Source: Aplectana chamaeleonis | Lineage: Eukaryota; Nematoda; Chromadorea; Rhabditida; Cosmocercidae | Reading direction: 5' to 3' | Assembly: GCA_029168955.1 (NCBI GenBank) | Contig: JAPDOI010001162.1 | Location: 62,001-126,000, forward strand | DNA length: 64,000 bases | Part shown: piece after piece, positions 36,800-48,043 of the stretch | Layout of the letters: each line of letters begins with the position of its first letter | Position numbering within the stretch: the stretch's first letter is position 1 | Notes under the pieces: generated by a model | What the model saw: the letters and a program-made list of their open reading frames with translations, nothing else | What the model was told of the DNA's origin: nothing | The model's database searches: none | Made by a program: the position numbers and the translations under genes

Positions 36800-37052
36800 A
36801 CTGAAAAGCAGCCTGGCAACATGACCTGACATGACCCACATAACATCTCAAACTTTCTGCTTGCTATGCTTGTCATCCTTACACTTTTACAGAAGTTTTG
36901 CAAGGTGTTCTCTCCTGCGCAAATTCCGGGGCATAATTTCTCGGATGGCTAGCATCGAGTCTGGGCTCCTGCTCACTCTACGGGGTGGTCTTCACAACTT
37001 TTCGGATGAGCAGCAACGGGTCCCGAACACCTGCCCACTATCCGGGTTTCCA
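36800..37052. other. Non-coding flank of the compound repeats
   Basis: There is no clear gene. The stretch leads directly into the first CGACGTCCCGATGACTTCATC unit at 37,052. Confidence 0.5.
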
Positions 37053-37808
37053 CGACGTCCCGATGACTTCATCAGAAGCCCGAAGCACTTTTGGGACTAT
37101 CCTAGACGGGGGGGGGTCACCCACGATTTTCCCATGAAAATGAATGGAAAACCTGATAAAAGATGTTTGATGCTGCTATCAGTCATTGTTGTTGATGAAG
37201 TTCTGTAGAAATAATTCGATTGATAGCGTTATAGATCGGTGGTTCATTCCATTTCTGACTTGAATCTTGAGTGCCCCCCCCCCCGTCTAGGATAGTCCCG
37301 CACTTCTCATGATGTCCCGATGACGTCATCAGAAGCCCGAAGCACTCTTGGGACTATCCTAGACGGGGGGGGGGCACCCACGACTTTCTCATGAAAATGA
37401 ATGGAAACCTTGATAAAAGGTGCTTGATGCTGCTATCAGTCATTGTTGTTGATGAAGTTGTGTAGAAATACTTTGATTGATAGCGTTATAGATCGGTGGT
37501 TCATTCCATTTCTGACTTGAATCTTGAGTGCCCCCCCGTCTGGAGTAGGCCCGCACTTCTCACGATGTCCCGATGACGTCATCAGAAGCCCGAAGCACTC
37601 TTGGGACTATCCTAGACGGGGGGGGGCACCCACGACTTTCTCATGAAAATCAATGGAAACCTTGATAAAAGGTGCTTGATGCTGCTATCAGTCATTGTTG
37701 TTCATGAAGTTGTGTAGAAATACTTTGATTGATAGCGTTATAGATCGGTGGTTCATTCCATTTCTGACTTGAATCTTGAGTGCCCCGTCTGGGGTAGGCC
37801 CGCACTTT
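37053..37808. repeat. Three compound units: one CRE-type repeat plus a G-tract mini-element each
   Basis: GTCCCGATGACGTCATC-type units recur at about 37,053, 37,312 and 37,563, 250-260 bases apart. Between them sits a segment of about 190 bases with inverted ends CTATCCTAGACGGGGGGG and complement; G/C runs reach nine to twelve bases. In the second and third units the right end is shortened (CCCCGTCTGG). This looks like a 42-bp-type repeat unit carrying an inserted mini-element, amplified as a compound unit at the edge of the array. Confidence 0.8.
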
Positions 37809-40800
37809 TCACGACGTCCCAATGACGTCATCAGAAACTCGAGGTACCTTTTACGACGTCCCGATGACGTCATCAGAAGCCCGAAGCACTTTTCACGACG
37901 TCCCGATGACGTCATCAGAAGCCCGAAGCACTTTCACGACGTCCCGATGACGTCATAAGAAGCCCGAAGCACTTTTCACGACGTCCCGATGACGTCATCA
38001 GAAGCCAGATGCACTTTTCATGACGTCCCGATGACGTCATCAGAAGCCAGATGCACTTTTCCTGACGTCCCGATGACGTCATCAGAAGCCAGATGCACTT
38101 TTCACGACGTCCCGATGACGTCATCAGAAGCCAGAAGAACTTTTCACGACGTCCCGATGACGTCATCAGAAGCCAGAAGCACTTTTCACGACGTCTCGAT
38201 GACGTCATCAGAAGCCAGATGCACTTTTCATGACGTCCCGATGACGTCATCAGAAGCCAGATGCACTTTTCCTGACGTCCCGATGACGTCATCAGAAGCC
38301 AGAAGCACTTTTCACGACGTCCCGATGACGTCATCAGAAGCCAGATGCACTTTTCATGACGTCCCGATGACGTCATCAGAAGCCAGATGCACTTTTCCTG
38401 ACGTCCCGATGACGTCATCAGAAGCCAGATGCACTTTTCACGACGTCCCGATGACGTCATCAGAAGCCAGAAGAACTTTTCACGACGTCCCGATGACGTC
38501 ATCAGAAGCCAGAAGCACTTTTCACGACGTCCCGATGACGTCATCAGAAGCCAGATGCACTTTTCATGACGTCCCGATGACGTCATCAGAAGCCAGATGC
38601 ACTTTTCCTGACGTCCCGATGACGTCATCAGAAGCCAGATGCACTTTTCATGACGTCCCGATGACGTCATCAGAAGCCAGATGCACTTTTCATGACGTCC
38701 CGATGACGTCATCAGAAGCCAGATGCACTTTTCATGACGTCCCGATGACGTCATCAGAAGCCAGATGCACTTTCATGACGTCCCGATGACGTCATCAGAA
38801 GCCAGATGCACTTTTCATGACGTCCCGATGACGTCATCAGAAGCCAGATGCACTTTCCTGACGTCCCGATGACGTCATCAGAAGCCAGATGCACTTTTCA
38901 CGACGTCCCGATGACGTCATCAGAAGCCAGAAGAACTTTTCACGACGTCCCGATGACGTCATCAGAAGCCAGAAGCACTTTTCACGACGTCCCGATGACG
39001 TCATCAGAAGCCAGATGCACTTTTCATGACGTCCCGATGACGTCATCAGAAGCCAGATGCACTTTTCCTGACGTCCCGATGACGTCATCAGAAGCCAGAT
39101 GCACTTTTCATGACGTCCCGATGACGTCATCAGAAGCCAGATGCACTTTTCATGACGTCCCGATGACGTCATCAGAAGCCAGATGCACTTCTCATGACGT
39201 CCCGATGACGTCATCAGAAGCCAGATGCACTTTTCATGACGTCCCGATGACGTCATCAGAAGCCAGATGCACTTTCACTGACGTCCCAATGACGTCATCA
39301 GAAACTCGAGGTACCTTTTACGACGTCCCGATGACGTCATCAGAAGCCCGAAGCACTTTTCACGACGTCCCGATGACGTCATCAGAAGCCAGAAGAACTT
39401 TTCACGACGTCCCGATGACGTCATCAGAAGCCAGAAGCACTTTTCACGACGTCCCAATGACGTCATCAGAAGCCAGATGCACTTTTCATGACGTCCCGAT
39501 GACGTCATCAGAAGCCAGATGCACTTTTCCTGACGTCCCGATGACGTCATCAGAAGCCAGATGCACTTTTCATGACGTCCCGATGACGTCATCAGAAGCC
39601 AGAAGCACTTTTCACGACGTCCCGATGACGTCATCAGAAGCCAGAAGCACTTTTCACGACGTCTCGATGACGTCATTAGAAGCCAGATGCACTTTTCATG
39701 ACGTCCCGATGACGTCATCAGAAGCCAGATGCACTTTCCTGACGTCCCGATGACGTCATCAGAAGCCCGAAGCACTTTTCACGACGTCCCGATGACGTCA
39801 TCAGAAGCCAGATGCACGTTTCATGACGTCCCGATGACGTCATCAGAAGCCAGATGCACTTTTCCTGACGTCCCGATGACGTCATCAGAAGCCAGATGCA
39901 CTTTTCACGACGTCCCGATGACGTCATCAGAAGCCAGAAGAACTTTTCACGACGTCCCGATGACGTCATCAGAAGCCAGAAGCACTTTTCACGACGTCCC
40001 GATGACGTCATCAGAAGCCAGATGCACTTTTCATGACGTCCCGATGACGTCATCAGAAGCCAGATGCACTTTTCCTGACGTCCCGATGACGTCATCAGAA
40101 GCCAGATGCACTTTTCATGACGTCCCGATGACGTCATCAGCCAGATGCACTTTCATGACGTCCCGATGACGTCATCAGAAGCCAGATGCACTTTTCATGA
40201 CGTCCCGATGACGTCATCAGAAGCCAGATGCACTTTCGCGACGTCCCGATGACGTCATCAGAAGCCAGATGCACTTTTCATGACGTCCCGATGACGTCAT
40301 CAGAAGCCAGATGCACTTTCCTGACGTCCCGATGACGTCATCAGAAGCCAGATGCACTTTTCACGACGTCCCGATGACGTCATCAGAAGCCAGAAGAACT
40401 TTTCACGACGTCCCGATGACGTCATCAGAAGCCAGAAGCACTTTTCACGACGTCCCGATGACGTCATCAGAAGCCAGATGCACTTTTCATGACGTCCCGA
40501 TGACGTCATCAGAAGCCAGATGCACTTTTCCTGACGTCCCGATGACGTCATCAGAAGCCAGATGCACTTTTCATGACGTCCCGATGACGTCATCAGAAGC
40601 CAGATGCACTTTTCATGACGTCCCGATGACGTCATCAGAAGCCAGATGCACTTCTCCTGACGTCCCGATGACGTCATCAGAAGCCAGATGCACTTTTCAC
40701 GACGTCCCGATGACGTCATCAGAAGCCAGAAGAACTTTTCACGACGTCCCGATGACGTCATCAGAAGCCAGAAGCACTTTTCACGACGTCCCGATGACGT

Positions 40801-43800
40801 CATCAGAAGCCAGATGCACTTTTCCTGACGTCCCGATGACGTCATCAGAAGCCAGATGCACTTTTCACGACGTCCCGATGACGTCATCAGAAGCCAGAAG
40901 AACTTTTCACGACGTCCCGATGACGTCATCAGAAGCCAGATGCACTTTTCATGACGTCCCGATGACGTCATCAGAAGCCAGATGCACTTTTCATGACGTC
41001 CCGATGACGTCATCAGAAGCCAGATGCACTTTTCATGACGTCCCGATGACGTCATCAGAAGCCAGATGCACTTTTCCTGACGTCCCGATGACGTCATCAG
41101 AAGCCAGATGCACTTTTCACGACGTCCCGATGACGTCATCAGAAGCCAGAAGAACTTTTCACGACGTCCCGATGACGTCATCAGAAGCCAGAAGCACTTT
41201 TCACGACGTCCCGATGACGTCATCAGAAGCCAGATGCACTTTTCATGACGTCCCGATGACGTCATCAGAAGCCAGATGCACTTTCCTGACGTCCCGATGA
41301 CGTCATCAGAAGCCAGATGCACTTTTCATGACGTCCCGATGACGTCATCAGAAGCCAGATGCACTTTTCCTGACGTCCCGATGACGTCATCAGAAGCCAG
41401 ATGCACTTTCATGACGTCCCGATGACGTCATCAGAAGCCAGATGCACTTTTCACGACGTCCCGATGACGTCATCAGAAGCCAGATGCACTTTTCACGACG
41501 TCCCGATGACGTCATCAGAAGCCAGATGCACTTTTCATGACGTCCCGATGACGTCATCAGAAGCCAGATGCACTTTTCCTGACGTCCCGATGACGTCATC
41601 AGAAGCCAGATGCACTTTTCATGACGTCCCGATGACGTCATCAGAAGCCAGATGCACTTTTCATGACGTCCCGATGACGTCATCAGAAGCCAGATGCACT
41701 TTTCATGACGTCCCGATGACGTCATCAGAAGCCAGATGCACTTTTCATGACGTCCCGATGACGTCATCAGAAGCCAGATGCACTTTCATGACGTCCCGAT
41801 GACGTCATCAGAAGCCAGATGCACTTTTCATGACGTCCCGATGACGTCATCAGAAGCCAGATGCACTTTTCATGACGTCCCGATGACGTCATCAGAAGCC
41901 AGATGCACTTTTCATGACGTCCCGATGACGTCATCAGAAGCCAGATGCACTTTTCATGACGTCCCGATGACGTCATCAGAAGCCAGATGCACTTTTCATG
42001 ACGTCCCGATGACGTCATCAGAAGCCAGATGCACTTTTCCTGACGTCCCGATGACGTCATCAGAAGCCAGATGCACTTTTCATGACGTCCCGATGACGTC
42101 ATCAGAAGCCAGATGTACTTTTCATGACGTCCCGATGACGTCATCAGAAGCCAGATGCACTTTCATGACGTCCCGATGACGTCATCAGAAGCCAGATGCA
42201 CTTTTCATGACGTCCCGATGACGTCATCAGAAGCCAGATGCACTTTTCATGACGTCCCGATGACGTCATCAGAAGCCAGATGCACTTTCCTGACGTCCCG
42301 ATGACGTCATCAGAAGCCAGATGCACTTTTCCTGACGTCCCGATGACGTCATCAGAAGCCAGATGCACTTTCATGACGTCCCGATGACGTCATCAGAAGC
42401 CAGATGCACTTTTCATGACGTCCCGATGACGTCATCAGAAGCCAGATGCACTTTTCCTGACGTCCCGATGACGTCATCAGAAGCCAGATGCACTTTTCAT
42501 GACGTCCCGATGACGTCATCAGAAGCCAGATGCACTTTTCATGACGTCCCGATGACGTCATCAGAAGCCAGATGCACTTTTCATGACGTCCCGATGACGT
42601 CATCAGAAGCCAGATGCACTTTTCCTGACGTCCCGATGACGTCATCAGAAGCCAGATGCACTTTTCATGACGTCCCGATGACGTCATCAGAAGCCAGATG
42701 CAGCTTTCATGACGTCCCGATGACGTCATCAGAAGCCAGATGCACTTTTCCTGACGTCCCGATGACGTCATCAGAAGCCAGATGCACTTTTCATGACGTC
42801 CCGATGACGTCATCAGAAGCCAGATGCACTTTTCATGACGTCCCGATGACGTCATCAGAAGCCAGATGCACTTTTCACGACGTCCCGATGACGTCATCAG
42901 AAGCCAGATGCACTTTTCATGACGTCCCGATGACGTCATCAGAAGCCAGATGCACTTTTCATGACGTCCCGATGACGTCATCAGAAGCCAGATGCACTTT
43001 TCATGACGTCCCGATGACGTCATCAGAAGCCAGATGCACTTTCATGACGTCCCGATGACGTCATCAGAAGCCAGATGCACTTTTCATGACGTCCCGATGA
43101 CGTCATCAGAAGCCAGATGCACTTTTCATGACGTCCCGATGACGTCATCAGAAGCCAGATGCACTTTTCATGACGTCCCGATGACGTCATCAGAAGCCAG
43201 ATGCACTTTTCATGACGTCCCGATGACGTCATCAGAAGCCAGATGCACTTTTCATGACGTCCCGATGACGTCATCAGAAGCCAGATGCACTTTTCATGAC
43301 GTCCCGATGACGTCATCAGAAGCCAGATGCACTTTCATGACGTCCCGATGACGTCATCGTGGCCAGATGAATTTTCAGCGACGTCCCTGATGACGTCACT
43401 CAGAAGCCAGATGCGCACTTTTCATGACGTCCCGATGACGTCATCAGAAGCCAGATGCACTTTTCATGACGTCCCGATGACGTCATCAGAAGCCAGATGC
43501 ACTTTTCATGACGTCCCGATGACGTCATCAGAAGCCAGATGCACTTTTCATGACGTCCCGATGACGTCATCAGAAGCCAGATGCACTTTTCATGACGTCC
43601 CGATGACGTCATCAGAAGCCAGATGCACTTTTCATGACGTCCCGATGACGTCATCAGAAGCCAGATGCACTTTCATGACGTCCCGATGACGTCATCAGAA
43701 GCCAGATGCACTTTTCATGACGTCCCGATGACGTCATCAGAAGCCAGATGCACTTTTCATGACGTCCCGATGACGTCATCAGAAGCCAGATGCACTTTTC

Positions 43801-45953
43801 ATGACGTCCCGATGACGTCATCAGAAGCCAGATGCACTTTTCATGACGTCCCGATGACGTCATCAGAAGCCAGATGCACTTTTCACGACGTCCCGATGAC
43901 GTCATCAGAAGCCAGATGCACTTTTCATGACGTCCCGATGACGTCATCAGAAGCCAGATGCACTTTTCATGACGTCCCGATGACGTCATCAGAAGCCAGA
44001 TGCACTTTTCATGACGTCCCGATGACGTCATCAGAAGCCAGATGCACTTTTCATGACGTCCCGATGACGTCATCAGAAGCCAGATGCACTTTTCATGACG
44101 TCCCGATGACGTCATCAGAAGCCAGATGCACTTTTCACGACGTCCCGATGACGTCATCAGAAGCCAGATGCACTTTTCATGACGTCCCGATGACGTCATC
44201 AGAAGCCAGATGCACTTTTCCTGACGTCCCGATGACGTCATCAGAAGCCAGATGCACTTTCATGACGTCCCGATGACGTCATCAGAAGCCAGATGCACTT
44301 TTCATGACGTCCCGATGACGTCATCAGAAGCCAGATGCACTTTTCGCGACGTCCCGATGACGTCATCAGAAGCCAGATAGATGCACTTTTCATGACGTCC
44401 CGATCACGCCATCAGAAGCCAGATGCACTTTTCATGACGTCCCGATGACGTCATCAGAAGCCAGATGCACTTTTCATGACGTCCCGATGACGTCATCAGA
44501 AGCCAGATGCACTTTTCATGACGTCCCGATGACGTCATCAGAAGCCAGATGCACTTTTGATGACGTCCCGATGACGTCATCAGAAGCCAGATGCACTTTT
44601 CATGCCGTCCCGATGGCGTCATCAGAAGCCAGATGCACCGTTCATCACGACCAGATGACGTCATCAGAAGACAGATGCACTTTTCATGACGTCCCGATGA
44701 CGTCATCAGAAGCCAGATGCACTTTCATGACGTCCCGATGACGTCATCAGAAGCCAGATGCACTTTCATGTCGTCCCGATGACGTCATCAGAAGCCAGAT
44801 GCACTTTTCATGACGTCCCGATGACGTCATCAGAAGCCAGATGCACTTTTCATGACGTCCCGATGACGTCATCAGAAGCCAGATGCACTTTTCATGACGT
44901 CCCGATGACGTCATCAGAAGCCAGATGCACTTTTCATGACGTCCCGATGACGTCATCAGAAGCCAGATGCACTTTTCATGACGTCCAGATGACGTCATCA
45001 GAAGCCAGATGCACTTTTCATGACGTCCCGATGACGTCATCAGAAGCCAGATGCACTTTTCATGACGTCCCGATGACGTCATCAGAAGCCAGATGCACTT
45101 TTCATGACGTCCCGATGACGTCATCAGAAGCCAGATGCACTTTTCATGACGTCCCGATGACGTCATCAGAAGCCAGAAGAACTTTTCACGACGTCCCGAT
45201 GACGTCATCAGAAGCCAGAAGCACTTTTCACGACGTCCCGATGACGTCATCAGAAGCCAGATGCACTTTTCCTGACGTCCCGATGACGTCATCAGAAGCC
45301 AGATGCACTTTTCATGACGTCCCGATGACGTCATCAGAAGCCAGATGCACTTTTCATGACGTCCCGATGACGTCATCAGAAGCCAGATGCACTTTTCATG
45401 ACGTCCCGATGACGTCATCAGAAGCCAGATAGATGCACTTTTCATGACGTCCCGATGACGTCATCAGAAGCCAGATGCACTTTTCATGACGTCCCGATGA
45501 CGTCATCAGAAGCCAGATGCACTTTTCATGACGTCCCGATGACGTCATCAGAAGCCAGATGCACTTTTCATGACGTCCCGATGACGTCATCAGAAGCCAG
45601 ATGCACTTTTCATGACGTCCCGATGACGTCATCAGAAGCCAGATAGATGCACTTTTCTGGCGACGTCCCGATGACGTCATCAGAAGCCAGATGCACTTTC
45701 ATGACGTCCCGATGACGTCATCAGAAGACAGATGCACTTTTCATGACGTCCCGATGACGTCATCAGAAGCCAGATGCACTTTTCATGACGTCCCGATGAC
45801 GTCATCAGAAGCCAGATGCACTTTTGATGACGTCCCGATGACGTCATCAGAATCCAGATGCACTTTTCATGACGTCCCGATGACGTCATCAGAAGCCAGA
45901 TGCACTTTTCATGACGTCCCGATGACGTCATCAGAAGCCAGATGCACTTTCAC
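37809..45953. repeat. 42-bp minisatellite with a CREB/ATF palindrome in nearly every unit, about 194 units
   Basis: The unit is ATGACGTCCCGATGACGTCA followed by TCAGAAGCCAGATGCACTTTTC. It contains the perfect palindrome ATGACGTCAT, and so the consensus CRE TGACGTCA, plus a second TGACGTC eleven bases upstream. Variants at the CATG/CCTG/CACG and GATGCAC/GAAGAAC/GAAGCAC positions form a five-unit, 210-base higher-order repeat in the left half. The right half is mostly one variant. Units of 41 bp (one T missing) recur, some 377 bases apart. Because 42 is divisible by three, both strands stay open over long runs, but 41-bp units break every frame repeatedly, so no protein is called. Confidence 0.95.
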
Positions 45954-46036
45954 CAGCCTGCGTCCCCCCAACTTACCTGCCTGAAATTGACCGCCTGTGA
46001 CCATTGGCAGTGAATACTAGCAGTGAAGAATGAAAA

Positions 46037-46090
46037 GCGTGACGGCCTACGGCCTACGGCCTACGGCCTACGGCCCACGGCCTACGGCGC
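46037..46090. repeat. GGCCTAC microsatellite
   Basis: About six 7-base units, mostly CGGCCTA, with one CGGCCCA variant. It is not the nematode telomere repeat TTAGGC, although one strand contains GTAGGC. Confidence 0.9.
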
Positions 46091-46290
46091 ACACCATCAA
46101 TTTTTCCTAAGCTTTCGGCCTCACAACTTTGTTATTTGTGAACCGATTCGGCTCAAATTTTGAGAGCTGGTGTCTTTTGGACCCCTTCACTTATATCCAG
46201 AAGGGAATCTGCCGAAAATTTGTTTAAATGGTTTTATAAACTACTTTATAAAATTAGAAGTGATCACAAGGTCTAGGCAAAACCAAACCT
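46091..46290. other. Non-coding DNA between array and right element end
   Basis: No gene seen; a few short open frames only. Confidence 0.5.
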
Positions 46291-46313
46291 CTCCAGCCGC
46301 TTCGCGGCTGGAG
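46291..46313. repeat. 10-bp-stem hairpin with a TTC loop
   Basis: CTCCAGCCGC-TTC-GCGGCTGGAG is a perfect hairpin. Its other strand contains GCGAAGC, the same core found twice in each 131-bp satellite unit. Confidence 0.9.
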
Positions 46314-47796
46314 CGATTTCAATCAATGAAGCTTCGGATTTATGCACACATATAGTCAAAAGCATTGACTGAAATGCTTGCTTTCATTGTTCAACTGTTT
46401 TTATTAGGGAAATTTGTTTTTATTTCTTCCTCTGAGTGTCGATGATTTTTGACTGCTCCGCATGAGACTGCGATCTTTTTCGTCATCGCTGTGCACGTGT
46501 GCACGAACTAGCATCTTTTGGCCCTAGAAACTCTAATTCTAGCCCGTTTTTCACCGCTCTACCTTCATAGTTTTTCAGCTGTTTTTGATCTAAGCTGATT
46601 TTTGTAGTTTTTTCTATAACGTTTTTCATCGTGACCACTGCCTTTAACGGGACCGTCTTACCCGTATTTCTCTGCTTTCCCTAACCACTGATTCCACAAC
46701 TCCTTCCCAGATCTTGAGAGTCCGATTCAGCTGTCCGCATATCTGCTGGGCAACAGGGACACAATTATTCTCGTAATGCCTCTCCCGGAACGCTAACGCC
46801 GTTGTAAGCTTTGAGCCAAAATCACCGTATTTGAGCGAATCTCAACAGTCGAATTTGAGAACTCTTCCCATTTGCTAGCGGAACCGCAACACTGATTATA
46901 CAATCGGTAGGGATCGCACTCATATGCTGTATATTATGTACTCCGAGCTCCCTACTGAAGGTTGGCTCAAACTCGGTGCACGTACGTTAAAAAGCATGAC
47001 ATCTAGCTTGCGCCAACCTTCAATAGAGATCGCAAAGTATCAGTACGATCCGTGCCAACTCTATAATATCTAGAGCACAGTATCGGTCGCCAAGCGCAGG
47101 CTATTTTTTCAGATATCCAATAAATCACTTGTAGAATCGTAGCTTTCTGGTGACGATACTGCAGATTCTCAAAGGAAGCGTAGGCACAAAAATCTGCTTT
47201 CTAATTTTCGCCGCTGTGTAGTTTAATCACCATAGTTAAAGAATGTAGCCAACGCGCCCCACCGAGAAATTATCTAGAGGGAACGACTTTTAGCTTCAAA
47301 TTTTTAGGATAAAAAACGATTCTTTTAGGATTCTCGTAATGATTTTTGTGGACTCTGAGTAGCCGTGATCTACTCAAAAGGCGGGCCAGGAGCACTATTT
47401 GAAGCAATTATTTGATTGATTAGACTGCTTCGCTCGATGTTTTGCCGGCAATCGAGTTATTGGAATCAGGAAAATTGATTTTTATGAAAAACTCGAAAAC
47501 GAAGTTCCTGGTGAAGAGTGGGTTTAGATTGCATCGCGTCGTAGGCGACAGCTAGTCAGACGTGTGCGGCGGGCAACGCGGATCTGCTCTCCAGCGCCTT
47601 CAACTCCGACCGTGTGTCCCGCATTATAATGATAGAATCACGTCAAAGAATGATAATGGGATCGTGCTGTGTAATCACACGCCTGGGTTGGTCCCATCTC
47701 CTGACCAAAAGGATTATTATACCCAAAGTGGGATTGGAGCAGGTCAATTGGAGATGTGATTTACTTCCATCGCTTGTGTTTTTATTTACGAAAAAT
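46314..47796. other. Right body of the nested elements, no gene seen
   Basis: 46,314-46,644 belongs to the TA-flanked element and 46,647-47,796 to the hAT-like element. A small inverted repeat (GAAGGTTGGC with GCCAACCTTC) spans about 46,962-47,027. An open stretch at 47,560-47,825 has no known domain. No transposase motifs are visible on either strand. Confidence 0.6.
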
Positions 47797-47895
47797 TACG
47801 ATTTACGGTCCAAAATGTCGTAAATCGTAAATCGTAATTACGAGACGAAAAAACACCGTAAATCGTAAAATCGTAAATCGTAAACCGTAATTACG
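47797..47895. repeat. Right subterminal CGTAAAT array of the hAT-like element
   Basis: Repeated CGTAAAT, CGTAAAC and CGTAATTACG words; the same words occupy 34,418-34,516 near the left end. A likely role, by family analogy, is transposase binding. Confidence 0.75.
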
Positions 47896-47905
47896 CACAC
47901 CCCTG

Positions 47906-47913
47906 TTGCCCAC
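47906..47913. repeat. 8-bp target duplication, right (TTGCCCAC)
   Basis: Exact match to 34,406-34,413, directly after CACCCCTG. Confidence 0.88.
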
Positions 47914-48043
47914 TCTTTCGAGCCCTTTTTAGGCTTCCGAAGGCGTTTCACGTCGCGGTTCCGACACTGATGTGCTTGTGGGACCCATCAGAGAACTTTT
48001 TCATGGGGAACCTGAGAATGAAACTTATTGCGAACAGTGCCTT
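47914..48043. mobile_element. Right remnant of the host AAGGCACTG-type MITE
   Basis: It ends with ATTGCGAACAGTGCCTT, the AAGGCACTGTTCGC-type end seen at 51,172 and 52,885. It continues the host element interrupted by the hAT-like insertion. Confidence 0.65.

Larger units (their letters stand above)
35154..46644. mobile_element. About 11.5-kb TA-flanked element nested in the hAT-like element
   Basis: The left end AAGGCAGTGGTCGTGAT is preceded by TA (35,152-35,153). The right end is the complement of AAGGCAGTGGTCACGAT followed by TA (46,645-46,646). The ends belong to the same superfamily as the short AAGGCA elements. Inside are gene-like fragments (35.7-36.8 kb), a mini-element cluster (37.1-37.8 kb) and the 8.1-kb CRE minisatellite. 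The alternative is that the two ends are remnants of two separate short elements that flank the array by chance; the internal 11.4 kb has no independent mark of common transposition. Confidence 0.55.
34414..47905. mobile_element. 13.5-kb hAT-like non-autonomous element carrying the CRE minisatellite
   Basis: The ends are CAGGGGTGTGCGTAA and its exact complement (15 bp), followed inward by clusters of CGTAAAT/CGTAAAC words at 34,418-34,516 and 47,797-47,895, like the subterminal binding-site arrays of hAT elements. An identical 8-bp duplication flanks it; 8 bp is the hAT target length. The host is an AAGGCACTG-type MITE whose right remnant continues to 48,043. Without the nested 11.5-kb insertion the element would be about 2.0 kb (34,414-35,153 plus 46,645-47,905). 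No transposase frame is visible, so it is non-autonomous or decayed. The assignment to hAT rests on end sequence and duplication length only. Confidence 0.82.

Noticed and set aside
37809..45953. CRISPR array
   Set aside because: The whole 42-bp unit repeats with no unique spacers, there are no cas genes, and the context is eukaryotic.
37989..45984. A 14-residue repeat protein (MTSSEARCTFHDVP) or its antisense partner
   Set aside because: 42 is divisible by three so both strands are open by construction; 41-bp units break the frame many times and there is no start, signal or splice context.
46037..46090. Interstitial telomere repeat
   Set aside because: The unit is the 7-mer GGCCTAC, not TTAGGC, and it has only about six copies.
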